Assembly: GCF_001613445.1 (NCBI RefSeq)
Contig: NZ_BDCJ01000006.1
Coordinates: 1 to 64,000 of the forward strand
Length of the DNA stretch: 64,000 bases
Source of the DNA: Nocardia grenadensis NBRC 108939
GTDB taxonomy: Bacteria; Actinomycetota; Actinomycetes; Mycobacteriales; Mycobacteriaceae
Direction: 5' to 3'
The notes beneath the pieces were generated by a model, which was not told the origin of the DNA, searched no databases, and was given only the letters and a program-made list of their open reading frames with translations. Numbering within the stretch: the first letter of the stretch is position 1; every line of letters begins with the position of its first letter. The translations under genes and the position numbers were made by a program. Positions 46,117 through 54,106 of the stretch are shown one piece after another.

Positions 46117-47331
46117 ATGGCAGCAACCACGCCGGGCGGTGCGAAGGTCCGGGAGCTCGACGTCGGGTCGGTTCCCACCCGGTACGCGCGCGGATGGCAT
46201 TGCCTGGGGTTGGCGCAGAATTTCCGGGACGGCAAACCGCATTCGGTGCAAGCGTTCGGAACCAAACTGGTGATCTGGGCCGACAGTGCCGGCGAATTGC
46301 ACGTGCTCGACGCCTACTGCCGGCATATGGGCGGTGATCTCAGCATGGGTGAGATCAAGGGCGACGACGTCGCCTGCCCGTTCCACGACTGGCGCTGGGG
46401 TGCGAACGGCAAATGCACGTCCATCCCCTACGCGCGGCGGGTCCCGCCGCTGGCGCGCACCCGGCGCTGGACCACCCTCGAGCGCAACGGTCAGCTCTTC
46501 GTCTGGCACGACCACGAACGCAACGAACCGCCGCCCGAGGTCACCATCCCTTATATCGAGGGCCCCTATACCGATGCCGACGGCAACCCGGTGGAGGAAC
46601 TCGACAGTGGCTGGACGGAGTGGACCTGGAACTCGTTGCTGATCGAGGGCGCGAACTGCCGTGAGATCATCGACAACGTCGTGGATATGGCCCACTTCTT
46701 CTATATCCACTACGCCTTCCCCACCTTCTTCAAGAACGTTTTCGAGGGGCATGTCGCCACTCAGTTCCTGGAGACCAAGGGTCGGCCCGATATCGGGATG
46801 GGCGCCAAGTACGCCGGCGATCAGCTCCTGAAATCGGAGGCCTCGTACTTCGGGCCCTCATACATGATCAACCCCCTGGTCAACAGCTACGGCGGTTACG
46901 AGATCACGGTCAACCTGATCAACTGCCACTACCCGGTGACGCAGGATTCGTTCATGTTGCAGTGGGGCCTGACCGTCGAGAAGCCGAAGGGCCTCGACGA
47001 CGAGACCGCGCAGAACCTCGCGAAGACCATGGCCGATTTCTTCGGCGACGGCTTCCTGCAGGACGTGGAGATCTGGAAGCACAAGTCCAAGGTCGAGAAT
47101 CCGCTGCTCTGCGAGGAAGACGGCCCGGTCTACCAGCTGCGGCGCTGGTATGACCAGTTCTACGTCGACGTCGCCGAGGTGACCGAGAAGATGACCCAGC
47201 GGTTCGAATTCGAGGTCGACACCGCCAAGGCGAACGAAGCGTGGGAAGCCGAGGTCGAAGAGAACCTGCGGCGTAAGCGTGAACAAGAGGCGGCCGCGGC
47301 GGACGCCGACCAAGCGGAGGCAGGAGTCTGA
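46117..47331 (+). CDS. kshA: 3-Ketosteroid 9-alpha-hydroxylase oxygenase, KshA
   Basis: A 404-residue Rieske oxygenase. The [2Fe-2S] ligands are Cys68-x-His70 and Cys87-x2-His90 (AYCRH; CPFHDWRWG). The mononuclear iron site is in NVVDMAHFFYIHY (His193, His198). KshA hydroxylates C9 of 3-ketosteroids with electrons from KshB; with KstD this opens ring B. The reductase KshB is not in the window. ATG at 46117 follows AGGAGGAGG. The C-terminal tail (EENLRRKREQEAAAADADQ) is a charged helix. Divergent from hsaA, with two KstR sites between them. Confidence 0.95.
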   Translation: MAATTPGGAKVRELDVGSVPTRYARGWHCLGLAQNFRDGKPHSVQAFGTKLVIWADSAGELHVLDAYCRHMGGDLSMGEIKGDDVACPFHDWRWGANGKCTSIPYARRVPPLARTRRWTTLERNGQLFVWHDHERNEPPPEVTIPYIEGPYTDADGNPVEELDSGWTEWTWNSLLIEGANCREIIDNVVDMAHFFYIHYAFPTFFKNVFEGHVATQFLETKGRPDIGMGAKYAGDQLLKSEASYFGPSYMINPLVNSYGGYEITVNLINCHYPVTQDSFMLQWGLTVEKPKGLDDETAQNLAKTMADFFGDGFLQDVEIWKHKSKVENPLLCEEDGPVYQLRRWYDQFYVDVAEVTEKMTQRFEFEVDTAKANEAWEAEVEENLRRKREQEAAAADADQAEAGV

Positions 47332-47332
47332 T

Positions 47333-47662
47333 ATGACCCGCTGGGCCAAGGCACCCGACTTCGCCGACCAGCCCGCCCGGCAGGCCGCGGTGCGGGCCCA
47401 GACGGTCGTGGACCAGCAGCGATACCTGGAGGACGGCCTGACACCGCTGCGGTGTCAGGCTTGCGACGCCGCGGTGCGGGTCCGTAAGAGCAGCTCCCGG
47501 CAGACCTCGGTGCAGTGGGCCGAGAACCCGGCCGTCCGCTGCCCGGTTTTCGCTGAACTCAGCAGCAAGGGGTACGGGCCCGGGCGGCCGGATACCTGTG
47601 AGCGTTTGCAGAAGACCATCAAATGGGCTGTCGACGAAGGGTTGCTCGAGGTGCCGGAGTAG
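47333..47662 (+). CDS. Small cysteine-containing protein encoded directly after kshA
   Basis: A 109-residue protein starting one base after the kshA stop, so they are translationally coupled. The sequence has LRCQACDAAVRVRKSSSRQT with a CxxC pair, then PAVRCPVFAE and DTCERLQKTIKW, four to five cysteines that could bind zinc or an iron-sulfur cluster. It has no known catalytic motif. Its constant place behind kshA would fit an accessory factor of the hydroxylase (inference). Ends before a toxin-antitoxin module. Confidence 0.7.
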   Translation: MTRWAKAPDFADQPARQAAVRAQTVVDQQRYLEDGLTPLRCQACDAAVRVRKSSSRQTSVQWAENPAVRCPVFAELSSKGYGPGRPDTCERLQKTIKWAVDEGLLEVPE

Positions 47663-47759
47663 CCGTCCGGAACCAGGCGGCCTGGAACGGCCGAGGTGTC
47701 TCACCGGCGACATCCCTTCTGTGGAGTCGCACGGACGCTGTGCTGGGACACCTCAGTGG

Positions 47760-47773
47760 GCTAACCTGTTAGC
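47760..47773. promoter_or_regulatory. Operator of the Phd/PIN module at 47787-48415
   Basis: GCTAAC-CT-GTTAGC is a perfect palindrome immediately before the AAGGAGGT ribosome site of the antitoxin gene. Confidence 0.65.
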
Positions 47774-47786
47774 TAAGGAGGTGTCC

Positions 47787-48044
47787 ATGGCAAGCAGCGC
47801 GGCAGAGCAGTTCAATATCCACGAGGCGAAGACAAACCTGTCCCGCATCTTAGAGCGGGTGGAACGCGGCGAGGAGATCGTGATCAGCCGGGCCGGGCAT
47901 CCGGTAGCCAAGGTGGTGCCGCTGGTCCGGCGAGCGGACCGTACCGGTCGTGGGTCGCTCCGTGGAACCCTTGTGCTGGAATCGGATTGGGATTCCGATG
48001 AGACGAACGAGGCGATAGCCGACGAGTTCGGTATCTCGCGATGA
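47787..48044 (+). CDS. Phd/YefM-type antitoxin
   Basis: An 85-residue antitoxin with EQFNIHEAKTNLSRILERVE, GEEIVISRAGHPVAKVVPLV (Phd fold) and a C-terminal toxin-binding tail (ESDWDSDETNEAIADEFGIS). A near-perfect ribosome site (AAGGAGGTGTCC) precedes the ATG. It overlaps the toxin gene by four bases. Confidence 0.92.
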   Translation: MASSAAEQFNIHEAKTNLSRILERVERGEEIVISRAGHPVAKVVPLVRRADRTGRGSLRGTLVLESDWDSDETNEAIADEFGISR

Positions 48045-48415
48045 GCTTGTTGCTCGATACCCATGTGGTTCTGTGGTGGCTCGCGGACGATCCCACGCTC
48101 AGCGGCGAAATGAAGGATCGGCTCGATCACGACCCGGATGTTTTCGTAAGTGCTGCATCCGTCTGGGAGGTGGCGATAAAGCAGGCAGGTGGCAAGCTGG
48201 GCGGACCGGCCGACCTTCCGGAGCGCGTGCGTGACAGTGGATTCAATGTGTTGCGCATCGATGCAGAACACGCCATCGCCGCCGGTCGGATGCCACTGAT
48301 CCACCGCGACCCGTTCGACCGCATGCTGTTGGCGCAAGCCAGTTCGGAAGGCTTGGTGCTGGCCACCCGCGACCCGTGGTGTCAGAAATACGAGGTACCG
48401 ACACTGGCGGTCTGA
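48041..48415 (+). CDS. PIN-domain toxin
   Basis: A 124-residue PIN ribonuclease of the DUF-PIN branch paired with Phd antitoxins. MSLLLDTHVVLWWLADDP (Asp), AASVWEVAIKQAGGKL (Glu), IHRDPFDRMLLAQASSEG (Asp) and LVLATRDPWCQKY (Asp) complete the acidic centre. A strong intrinsic terminator follows 54 bases downstream. Confidence 0.92.
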   Translation: MSLLLDTHVVLWWLADDPTLSGEMKDRLDHDPDVFVSAASVWEVAIKQAGGKLGGPADLPERVRDSGFNVLRIDAEHAIAAGRMPLIHRDPFDRMLLAQASSEGLVLATRDPWCQKYEVPTLAV

Positions 48416-48468
48416 CGGGCTACAGTCCGCGCCAGGGCGCAGCGTGAAAGAGCGCCGGTTGCATGGCT

Positions 48469-48500
48469 ACGACCGCTTCCAGAAATCTGGAAGCGGTCGT
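48469..48500 (+). terminator. Intrinsic terminator of the Phd/PIN module
   Basis: ACGACCGCTTCCAG, loop AAAT, CTGGAAGCGGTCGT: perfect 14-bp stem followed by ATTTCATTTT on the plus strand. A rare classical T-rich terminator for this DNA. Confidence 0.88.
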
Positions 48501-48537
48501 ATTTCATTTTGTGGATCGGACCGTATCGGCCGTGTGG

Positions 48538-49584
48538 TCAGGGCCGGGAGCCGCGCTCGCGATACATGCGCCGCTGTTCCTTGGCGATACCCCGCCACAC
48601 CTTCTCGCGCTCGGCCTGGAGCCGTTTGTCCGACCGCGCTTCCATCCAGGCGTTCTCCTTGCCCAGTTTGCGATAGCTGCGCACCCGCCGTTCCGGTATC
48701 TCGCCGGATTCGACGGCCGCGCGGACGGCGCAACCCGGTTCGGCGTCGTGGGCGCAGTCGGCGAACCGGCAGTCGGTGGCGAGTTCCTCGATATCGCTGA
48801 AGGTCCGGCTGATGCCTTCGGCCGCGTCCCACAGTCCGACACCCCGCAGTCCGGGGGTGTCGATGAGGGTGCCGCCGGTGGGCAGCGGACGCAGTTCGCG
48901 GTGCACCGTGGTGTGCCGGCCCTTCTTGTCGGCCGCGCGCACCGTGTCGGTGGCGAAGACCTCCGCGCCGAGCAGTGCGTTGGCGAGTGTGGACTTACCC
49001 GCACCGGACGGTCCCAATAGAACCACCGTGCCGCTCAGTACCGCGACCAGTACATCGAGGCCGAGTTCGGCGGTCGCGCTGACCGCCAGCACCGGGGCAC
49101 CCGGTGCCACGGCACGGACCTCGTCGAGCGGTAGATGCTCGGTGGTATCCGCCTTGGTGAGTACGACCACGGGCTGGGCGCCGCTTTCCCAGACCAGGGC
49201 GAGCATCCGTTCGACGCGCCCCAGATCCACGTCGCCGTCGGCGGGCGCGCAGATCAGCACGGTATCGACATTGGCGGCCAGTACCTGACTCTCCGATCGC
49301 CCGGACGCGGTGGAACGGGTGATGGCGGTCCGGCGGGGCAGCCGGGCCCGGATGTGTGAGCGAGCATCCAGGCTCACCCAGTCGCCGGTGCACAGACCGC
49401 TCACCGAAGAGTCCGCGCGCGGGCAGGTGGCCCTCGCGGGCCCGGTGGGGGTCACCACATCGCATTCGCCACGATCCATCCGGATGATGCGGGCGGGGAC
49501 GCATTCGCCATCGAGGAGCGGGAGGTACTGCTCGGCTACGTTTTCTGTCCAGCCGAAAGGGACGAGCGGGTCGAAGTCGACCAT
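48538..49584 (-). CDS. rsgA: Ribosome small-subunit-dependent GTPase A
   Basis: A 348-residue circularly permuted GTPase that helps mature the 30S subunit. An OB-fold (about 40-100) precedes the permuted G motifs: G4 VVLTKAD, G5 VSATAE, G1 LLGPSGAGKSTLAN, G3 LIDTPGLRGVGL. The C-terminal zinc-finger helix domain holds TDCRFADCAHDAEPGCAVRA. The start is ATG at 49584. A 28-codon frame with a strong ribosome site lies 41 bases upstream. It is a housekeeping-type gene between two steroid blocks. Confidence 0.93.
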   Translation of the reverse strand: MVDFDPLVPFGWTENVAEQYLPLLDGECVPARIIRMDRGECDVVTPTGPARATCPRADSSVSGLCTGDWVSLDARSHIRARLPRRTAITRSTASGRSESQVLAANVDTVLICAPADGDVDLGRVERMLALVWESGAQPVVVLTKADTTEHLPLDEVRAVAPGAPVLAVSATAELGLDVLVAVLSGTVVLLGPSGAGKSTLANALLGAEVFATDTVRAADKKGRHTTVHRELRPLPTGGTLIDTPGLRGVGLWDAAEGISRTFSDIEELATDCRFADCAHDAEPGCAVRAAVESGEIPERRVRSYRKLGKENAWMEARSDKRLQAEREKVWRGIAKEQRRMYRERGSRP

Positions 49585-49625
49585 GAGGGAGGAAGTCCTT
49601 CGTCGGGCGCCGAGCCCGACCGGGC

Positions 49626-49712
49626 TCAGCGAGTGGAGTTCGAGAGGGAGAACGACGGGGCGGTACGAACCGGTGCGGTTCGCCGCGCCACGGCAATCCG
49701 GGCGACCGTCAC
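49626..49712 (-). CDS. Possible 28-residue leader peptide upstream of rsgA
   Basis: GTG at 49712 is preceded, seven bases upstream, by AAGGAGGT, a full match to the ribosome anti-SD sequence. The frame reads MTVARIAVARRTAPVRTAPS and ends SNSTR. The stop is 41 bases before rsgA. The strong ribosome site argues that it is translated, perhaps as a leader controlling rsgA; the peptide itself has no known relative. Confidence 0.35.
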   Translation of the reverse strand: MTVARIAVARRTAPVRTAPSFSLSNSTR

Positions 49713-49912
49713 GTTCTCCACCTCCTTCACGACTCGCTGTTGCCGGTTACTTTCACACGGCGCAAGCGCCCACGCAATTCCTTTTTCCACACCGCATGCC
49801 ACCGCTGCCCACGAAGACGCGGTGGCCGCCTCCGATCGCGTAATCGCCGAGCCGGGTTCGCGCAGCTCGACGATCCATGCGGCTTCGTCCCGGCCGTGCG
49901 GCCCGCGAGTGC

Positions 49913-50965
49913 TCAGCTGTTGACCAGCGGGCGCCGCGGCACGCCGAAGAGTTCGGCATCGCCATGGGCGCGTTTGAAGTACAGCTGCGCGTCGTGTTCC
50001 CAGGTGATGGCGATACCGCCGTGCAACTGGATGGTTTCCGCGGCGATGGTGGAGAACGATTCGGAGCACTGCCGGCGGGCGACCCAGACGTCCTCGGCGG
50101 CCGACGGAGTGTTCTCGGCCACCGCGAAGCCGGCGGCGAGGGCGGCCGATCTCGCCGACTCCGCGAGTACGTACATATCGGCCATCCGGTGCTTGAGGGC
50201 CTGGAAACTGCCGATGGCCCGGCCGAACTGCACCCGCGATTTGGTGTACTCGACCGTGGCCTCCAGGCAGTATTCGGCCGCGCCGACCTGTTCGGCGGCG
50301 ACCGCGGCCCACGCGACCCGGTGCAGCCGCTCGATGATCGGGGCGGGATCCGCGTCGCCCAGCCGGCGCGCGGGCGTCGCGGTGAACGAGATCTCCGACA
50401 GTGCGCGGGAGGGGTCCATGGCGGCGACCCGGTTCCGTTCGACACCGTCGGCCGTCGGGTCCACCTCGAAGAGGCCGGATTCGGTGACCACGATCAGGGT
50501 GTCGGCGATGGTGCCGTCGAGCACGTAGTGGGCCGTACCGTCGAGGGTTTCCCCCTCGGCCCGCACCCCGAAGTCGTCCCAGCCATGGGCCGAGGCCCAG
50601 CAGACGGCGAGGGTGCGGCGGCCCTCGGCGACCTCGGGCAGCAGCCGCGCGCAGGCCTCGTGGTCACCGGAGAGCAGCACAGCCTGCGCACCCAGTACCG
50701 CCGAGCCCAGCATCGGTACATCGGTGAGTGTCCGGCCGAGTTCGCCGACGACCAGCAGGGATTCGACCAGGCCCGCGCCGAACCCGCCGAACTCCTCGGG
50801 CACGGACAGCGCGGCCACGCCGACCTGTTCGCACAACTGCGCCCACAGTTGCGGGTCGTAGCCCAGATCGGTGTCCATGGCCTTGCGGATACCGGCCCGC
50901 GCGTCCCGTTTGGCCAGCAGTCCCCGGACCGCCGCCACCAGCTCCTGCTGTTCCTCGCTGATCAT
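49913..50965 (-). CDS. fadE33: Acyl-CoA dehydrogenase FadE33-type
   Basis: A 350-residue acyl-CoA dehydrogenase subunit: EEQQELVAAVRGLLAKRDAR, LSVPEEFGGFGAGLVESLLV, KSRVQFGRAIGSFQALKHRM and LHGGIAITWEHDAQLYFKRA. The usual catalytic loop is degenerate in its middle part, as in the small subunits of heteromeric steroid dehydrogenases. Third dehydrogenase of the leftward KstR2-type operon, corresponding to Rv3564. The enzyme pair is thought to act on CoA esters made from the C/D rings. ATG at 50965; 55 bases separate it from fadE32. Confidence 0.8.
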   Translation of the reverse strand: MISEEQQELVAAVRGLLAKRDARAGIRKAMDTDLGYDPQLWAQLCEQVGVAALSVPEEFGGFGAGLVESLLVVGELGRTLTDVPMLGSAVLGAQAVLLSGDHEACARLLPEVAEGRRTLAVCWASAHGWDDFGVRAEGETLDGTAHYVLDGTIADTLIVVTESGLFEVDPTADGVERNRVAAMDPSRALSEISFTATPARRLGDADPAPIIERLHRVAWAAVAAEQVGAAEYCLEATVEYTKSRVQFGRAIGSFQALKHRMADMYVLAESARSAALAAGFAVAENTPSAAEDVWVARRQCSESFSTIAAETIQLHGGIAITWEHDAQLYFKRAHGDAELFGVPRRPLVNS

Positions 50966-51020
50966 CTTTTCTCCCGTGATTTCGGACGGATACCGGCAGC
51001 GCAACCCGCCGGTTCTCCGG

Positions 51021-52055
51021 TCAGGTGAGCGTGCCGGCCGGATCCGCGGCGGGCCCGGTGCGCAGCGCCTCGGCGATCCGGCCGCGGTGCAGGTCCGGGG
51101 TGCCCCAGGCGGTGCGCAGGGCGGTGACCCGGGTCAGCCACAGCGACAGTTCGTATTCGGCGGTGTAGCCGATGGCGCCGTGTACCTGCAGGGCCGCGCG
51201 GGCCGCTCGGTAGGCGGCGTCGGCGCAGGCGACGGCCGCGGCGGAGGTGTCGCGGGCCCGGTTGGCCGTCGCGGTGGTCAACGCAGCCCGGTACAGCAAC
51301 GGTTCGGCGAGGTCGAGACCGATGAGGACATCGGCCAGTTTCTGTTTGACCGCCTGGAATTCACCGATCGGGCGACCGAACTGTTTGCGCTGTTTGACGT
51401 AGTCGGTCGACGCGTCGAGCAGCGCCTTGCCCGCGCCCAGCAGTTGGGCCGCGTTGGCCAGGGCGCCGGCGTCGAAGGCGGCAGCGACCGCCTCGGTGGC
51501 GCCCGGCCCCTCGGCGAGGAGTTCGTCTGTCTCGACCGTGCACAGCCGGCGTGCGGGATCCACCGAGCGCACCGATTCGCCGACCCGTCCCGTGCCGATC
51601 CGGTCACCGTCGGCCACGAGTACGAGATCGGCCCGGTCGGCGTCCACGGCGATCGCCCGGCCGTCCGTACCGGTGAAGGCGACGGTGGCCGACACCGTGC
51701 CCTCGGAGATCCCCGGCAACCAGCGCCGGGCGGGTTCGGGGTCCGTGGCGGCGAGCGTCTGGAGCAGCGCGGGGACGGCGGCCGCCGACTCCACCAGCGG
51801 CCCGGGTGCCGCGGCGCGGCCGATCTCGACGAAGGCCACCACCTGATCCAGCGGTTCGGCGTCGAGACCGCCGAACTCCTCGGTGATGGTCAGTCCGAAC
51901 GCTCCCGCTGCGGCCAGCTGTTCGATCAGTGCCCGGCCGGGCGCCGGATCGCCGGCGCTCCACGCCCGTACCGCGGCGGTCGTGGAACCGGACTCGAACA
52001 GTTTGCGGATACTGGCACCGAAGTCCTGCTGCTCCGGGCTGAGCGCGAATCTCAT
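51021..52055 (-). CDS. fadE32: Acyl-CoA dehydrogenase FadE32-type
   Basis: A 344-residue acyl-CoA dehydrogenase subunit: LTITEEFGGLDAEPLDQVVA, KQRKQFGRPIGEFQAVKQKL and ALQVHGAIGYTAEYELSLWL. It begins inside the fadE31 stop (ATGA), so the two are made together and probably form a heteromeric enzyme with FadE31 or FadE33. Order fadE31-fadE32-fadE33 equals Rv3562-Rv3564 in M. tuberculosis. The precise ring-degradation substrate is not settled from sequence. Confidence 0.8.
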   Translation of the reverse strand: MRFALSPEQQDFGASIRKLFESGSTTAAVRAWSAGDPAPGRALIEQLAAAGAFGLTITEEFGGLDAEPLDQVVAFVEIGRAAAPGPLVESAAAVPALLQTLAATDPEPARRWLPGISEGTVSATVAFTGTDGRAIAVDADRADLVLVADGDRIGTGRVGESVRSVDPARRLCTVETDELLAEGPGATEAVAAAFDAGALANAAQLLGAGKALLDASTDYVKQRKQFGRPIGEFQAVKQKLADVLIGLDLAEPLLYRAALTTATANRARDTSAAAVACADAAYRAARAALQVHGAIGYTAEYELSLWLTRVTALRTAWGTPDLHRGRIAEALRTGPAADPAGTLT

Positions 52056-53191
52056 CGATTACTTCCCCTCGGTAGGCCGAGGAGCCGCTCGGCGATGATG
52101 TTGCGTTGGATCTCGTTGGTGCCGGCGTAGATCGGGCCCGACAGCGAGAACAGGTAGCCGTCGGTCCAGCGGCTCGCCTGCTCGGCTTCGGATCCGAGCA
52201 GGTCCAGTGCGGTTTCGTGCATGGCGATATCGAGCTCGGACCAGAACACCTTGGTGATCGACGATTCGGCGCCGAGCTTGCCGCCCTGGTCGAGCCGCGT
52301 GACCGTCCCGAAGGTGTGCAGCCGGTAGGCCTCGCTGCCGAGCCAGGCGTCCACCACGGCGTCCCGGGCCGCGGTGCCGGTATCGCCGCGTTCGGTCCAC
52401 AGGTCGATCAGCCGCTGGGCGGTCGCGCTGAACCGGCCGGGGCTGCGCAGCGAGAGACCGCGCTCATTACTGGAGGTGCTCATGGCGACCCGCCAGCCCT
52501 CGTTGGGCGCGCCGATCACATCGCTGTCGGGAACGAAGACATCGTCGAGGAAGATCTCCGCGAAACCGGGCTCGCCGTCGAGCTGGGGGATCGGGCGTAC
52601 CGTGACGCCGTCGGCGTCGAGCGGGAACATCAGGTAGGTGAGGCCGCGGTGTCGTTCGGCGGCGGGGTCGCTGCGGAACAGGCCGAACGCCCGGTCGGCG
52701 AACGCCGCCCGGGAACTCCAGGTCTTCTGGCCGCTGAGCACCCAGCCGCCTTCGGTACGCCGGGCGGTGGAGCGGATACCGGCCAGATCGCTACCGGCCT
52801 CCGGCTCCGACCAGGCCTGGGCCCAGATATCGTCGCCGCGGGCCATCCGTGGCATGATCCGCTCCAGCTGTTCGGGGGTGCCGTGCTCGAACAGGGTGGG
52901 GGCCAGCAGGAAGATACCGTTCTGACTCACCCGGCCCGGGGCGCCCGCCGCGTAGTACTCCTGCTCGAAGAGCACCCATTCCAGCAGCGACGCGTCCCGC
53001 CCACCGAACTCGCGCGGCCACGACACCACCGACAGCCGGGCCTCGGCCAGGGTGCGTTCCCAGGCGCGATGGGCTTCGAAACCGGCCTCGGTGTCCATGG
53101 ACGGTAGCGGTTCCGCGGGCACGTTCGCGGCCAGGAATTCGCGGACCTCCCGCTGGAATTCCCGGGTACCTTCGTCGAGATCGAGATCCAT
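52052..53191 (-). CDS. fadE31: Acyl-CoA dehydrogenase FadE31-type
   Basis: A 379-residue complete acyl-CoA dehydrogenase: VVSWPREFGGRDASLLEWVL, the flavin loop AWSEPEAGSDLAGIRS, QKTWSSRAAFADRAFGLFRS and the C-terminal SGPIYAGTNEIQRNIIAERL. The start touches the enoyl-CoA hydratase stop with no gap. It is the large partner for the two smaller dehydrogenase subunits downstream. Confidence 0.83.
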   Translation of the reverse strand: MDLDLDEGTREFQREVREFLAANVPAEPLPSMDTEAGFEAHRAWERTLAEARLSVVSWPREFGGRDASLLEWVLFEQEYYAAGAPGRVSQNGIFLLAPTLFEHGTPEQLERIMPRMARGDDIWAQAWSEPEAGSDLAGIRSTARRTEGGWVLSGQKTWSSRAAFADRAFGLFRSDPAAERHRGLTYLMFPLDADGVTVRPIPQLDGEPGFAEIFLDDVFVPDSDVIGAPNEGWRVAMSTSSNERGLSLRSPGRFSATAQRLIDLWTERGDTGTAARDAVVDAWLGSEAYRLHTFGTVTRLDQGGKLGAESSITKVFWSELDIAMHETALDLLGSEAEQASRWTDGYLFSLSGPIYAGTNEIQRNIIAERLLGLPRGSNR

Positions 53192-54106
53192 TCAGTCTTT
53201 CCCGTCCGTGCTCTTCGCGTCGGCCGAAGCCGCCTGCGCTTTCATGGTTCTGGCGTTCATACCGCCCAGGGAATCCGCCCCGACCTCGGCATTGTGCGCG
53301 TGCGCGAAATGGTGGAGTCCGAACACCGAATCCATTCCGGCGCGCATCCCCATGAGATCTTCGGACTGGTTGACCGCTTTCTTCGTCAACGCCAGCCCGA
53401 ACTGCGGCATGGCGGAGATCTTCTCGGCCAGCGCCATGGTCTCCGATTCCAGGTCGGCGCGCGGCACGACCCGGTTGACCATGCCCCACTCCTTGGCCTG
53501 CGCGGCATCGAACCGGTCACCGGTGTACAGGAACTCCTTGGCGGCCCGGGGGCCCATCACCCATGGGTGGGCGAAGTATTCGACACCCGGAATCCCCATG
53601 CGCACCACAGGGTCGGAGAAGAACGCGTCGTCGGCGGCGATGATCAGATCGCAGACCCAGGCCAGCATGAGCCCGCCCGCGATACAGGCGCCCTGCACCA
53701 TCGCGATGGTCGGCTTGGGGATCTCCCGCCAGCGGCGGCACATCCCCAGATACACCTCCATCTCACGGGCGAAACGCTGGTCACCGCCGGGGCGATCGAT
53801 ATGGTCCCACCACAGCGCGGCTTTGTTCTGGTACTTCACATGGTGGTCGCGTCCCGGGGTGCCCAGGTCGTGACCGGCGCTGAAGTGCTTCCCGTTCCCG
53901 GCCAGCACGATGACCTTGACCTCGGGGTCCTCGACCGCCCGCTCGAACGCGGCGTCGATCGCATAGGTCATCACCGAGTTCTGGGCATTGCGGTAGTCGG
54001 GCCGGTTCAAGGTGACGACCGCGATCGCGCCGCGGCGTTCGTAGGTCACCACATCGGGTTCGAAGGGAATGCTCCCGGCGGGTTTGGCGGCAGGGCTGTC
54101 CGGCAT
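53192..54106 (-). CDS. Enoyl-CoA hydratase family protein within the fadD3-fadE31 operon
   Basis: A 304-residue crotonase. AVVTLNRPDYRNAQNSVM, the oxyanion loop GKHFSAGHDLGTPGRDHH, the GACIAGGLMLAWVCDLIIAA second site, and FFSDPVVRMGIPGVEYFAHP are visible. It is longer than average at the C-terminus. It lies between fadD3 (one-base overlap) and fadE31 (no gap), so it is surely co-transcribed. In M. tuberculosis no hydratase sits at this spot. It probably hydrates or opens a ring-derived enoyl-CoA; EchA20 acts elsewhere in the same pathway. Confidence 0.85.
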   Translation of the reverse strand: MPDSPAAKPAGSIPFEPDVVTYERRGAIAVVTLNRPDYRNAQNSVMTYAIDAAFERAVEDPEVKVIVLAGNGKHFSAGHDLGTPGRDHHVKYQNKAALWWDHIDRPGGDQRFAREMEVYLGMCRRWREIPKPTIAMVQGACIAGGLMLAWVCDLIIAADDAFFSDPVVRMGIPGVEYFAHPWVMGPRAAKEFLYTGDRFDAAQAKEWGMVNRVVPRADLESETMALAEKISAMPQFGLALTKKAVNQSEDLMGMRAGMDSVFGLHHFAHAHNAEVGADSLGGMNARTMKAQAASADAKSTDGKD

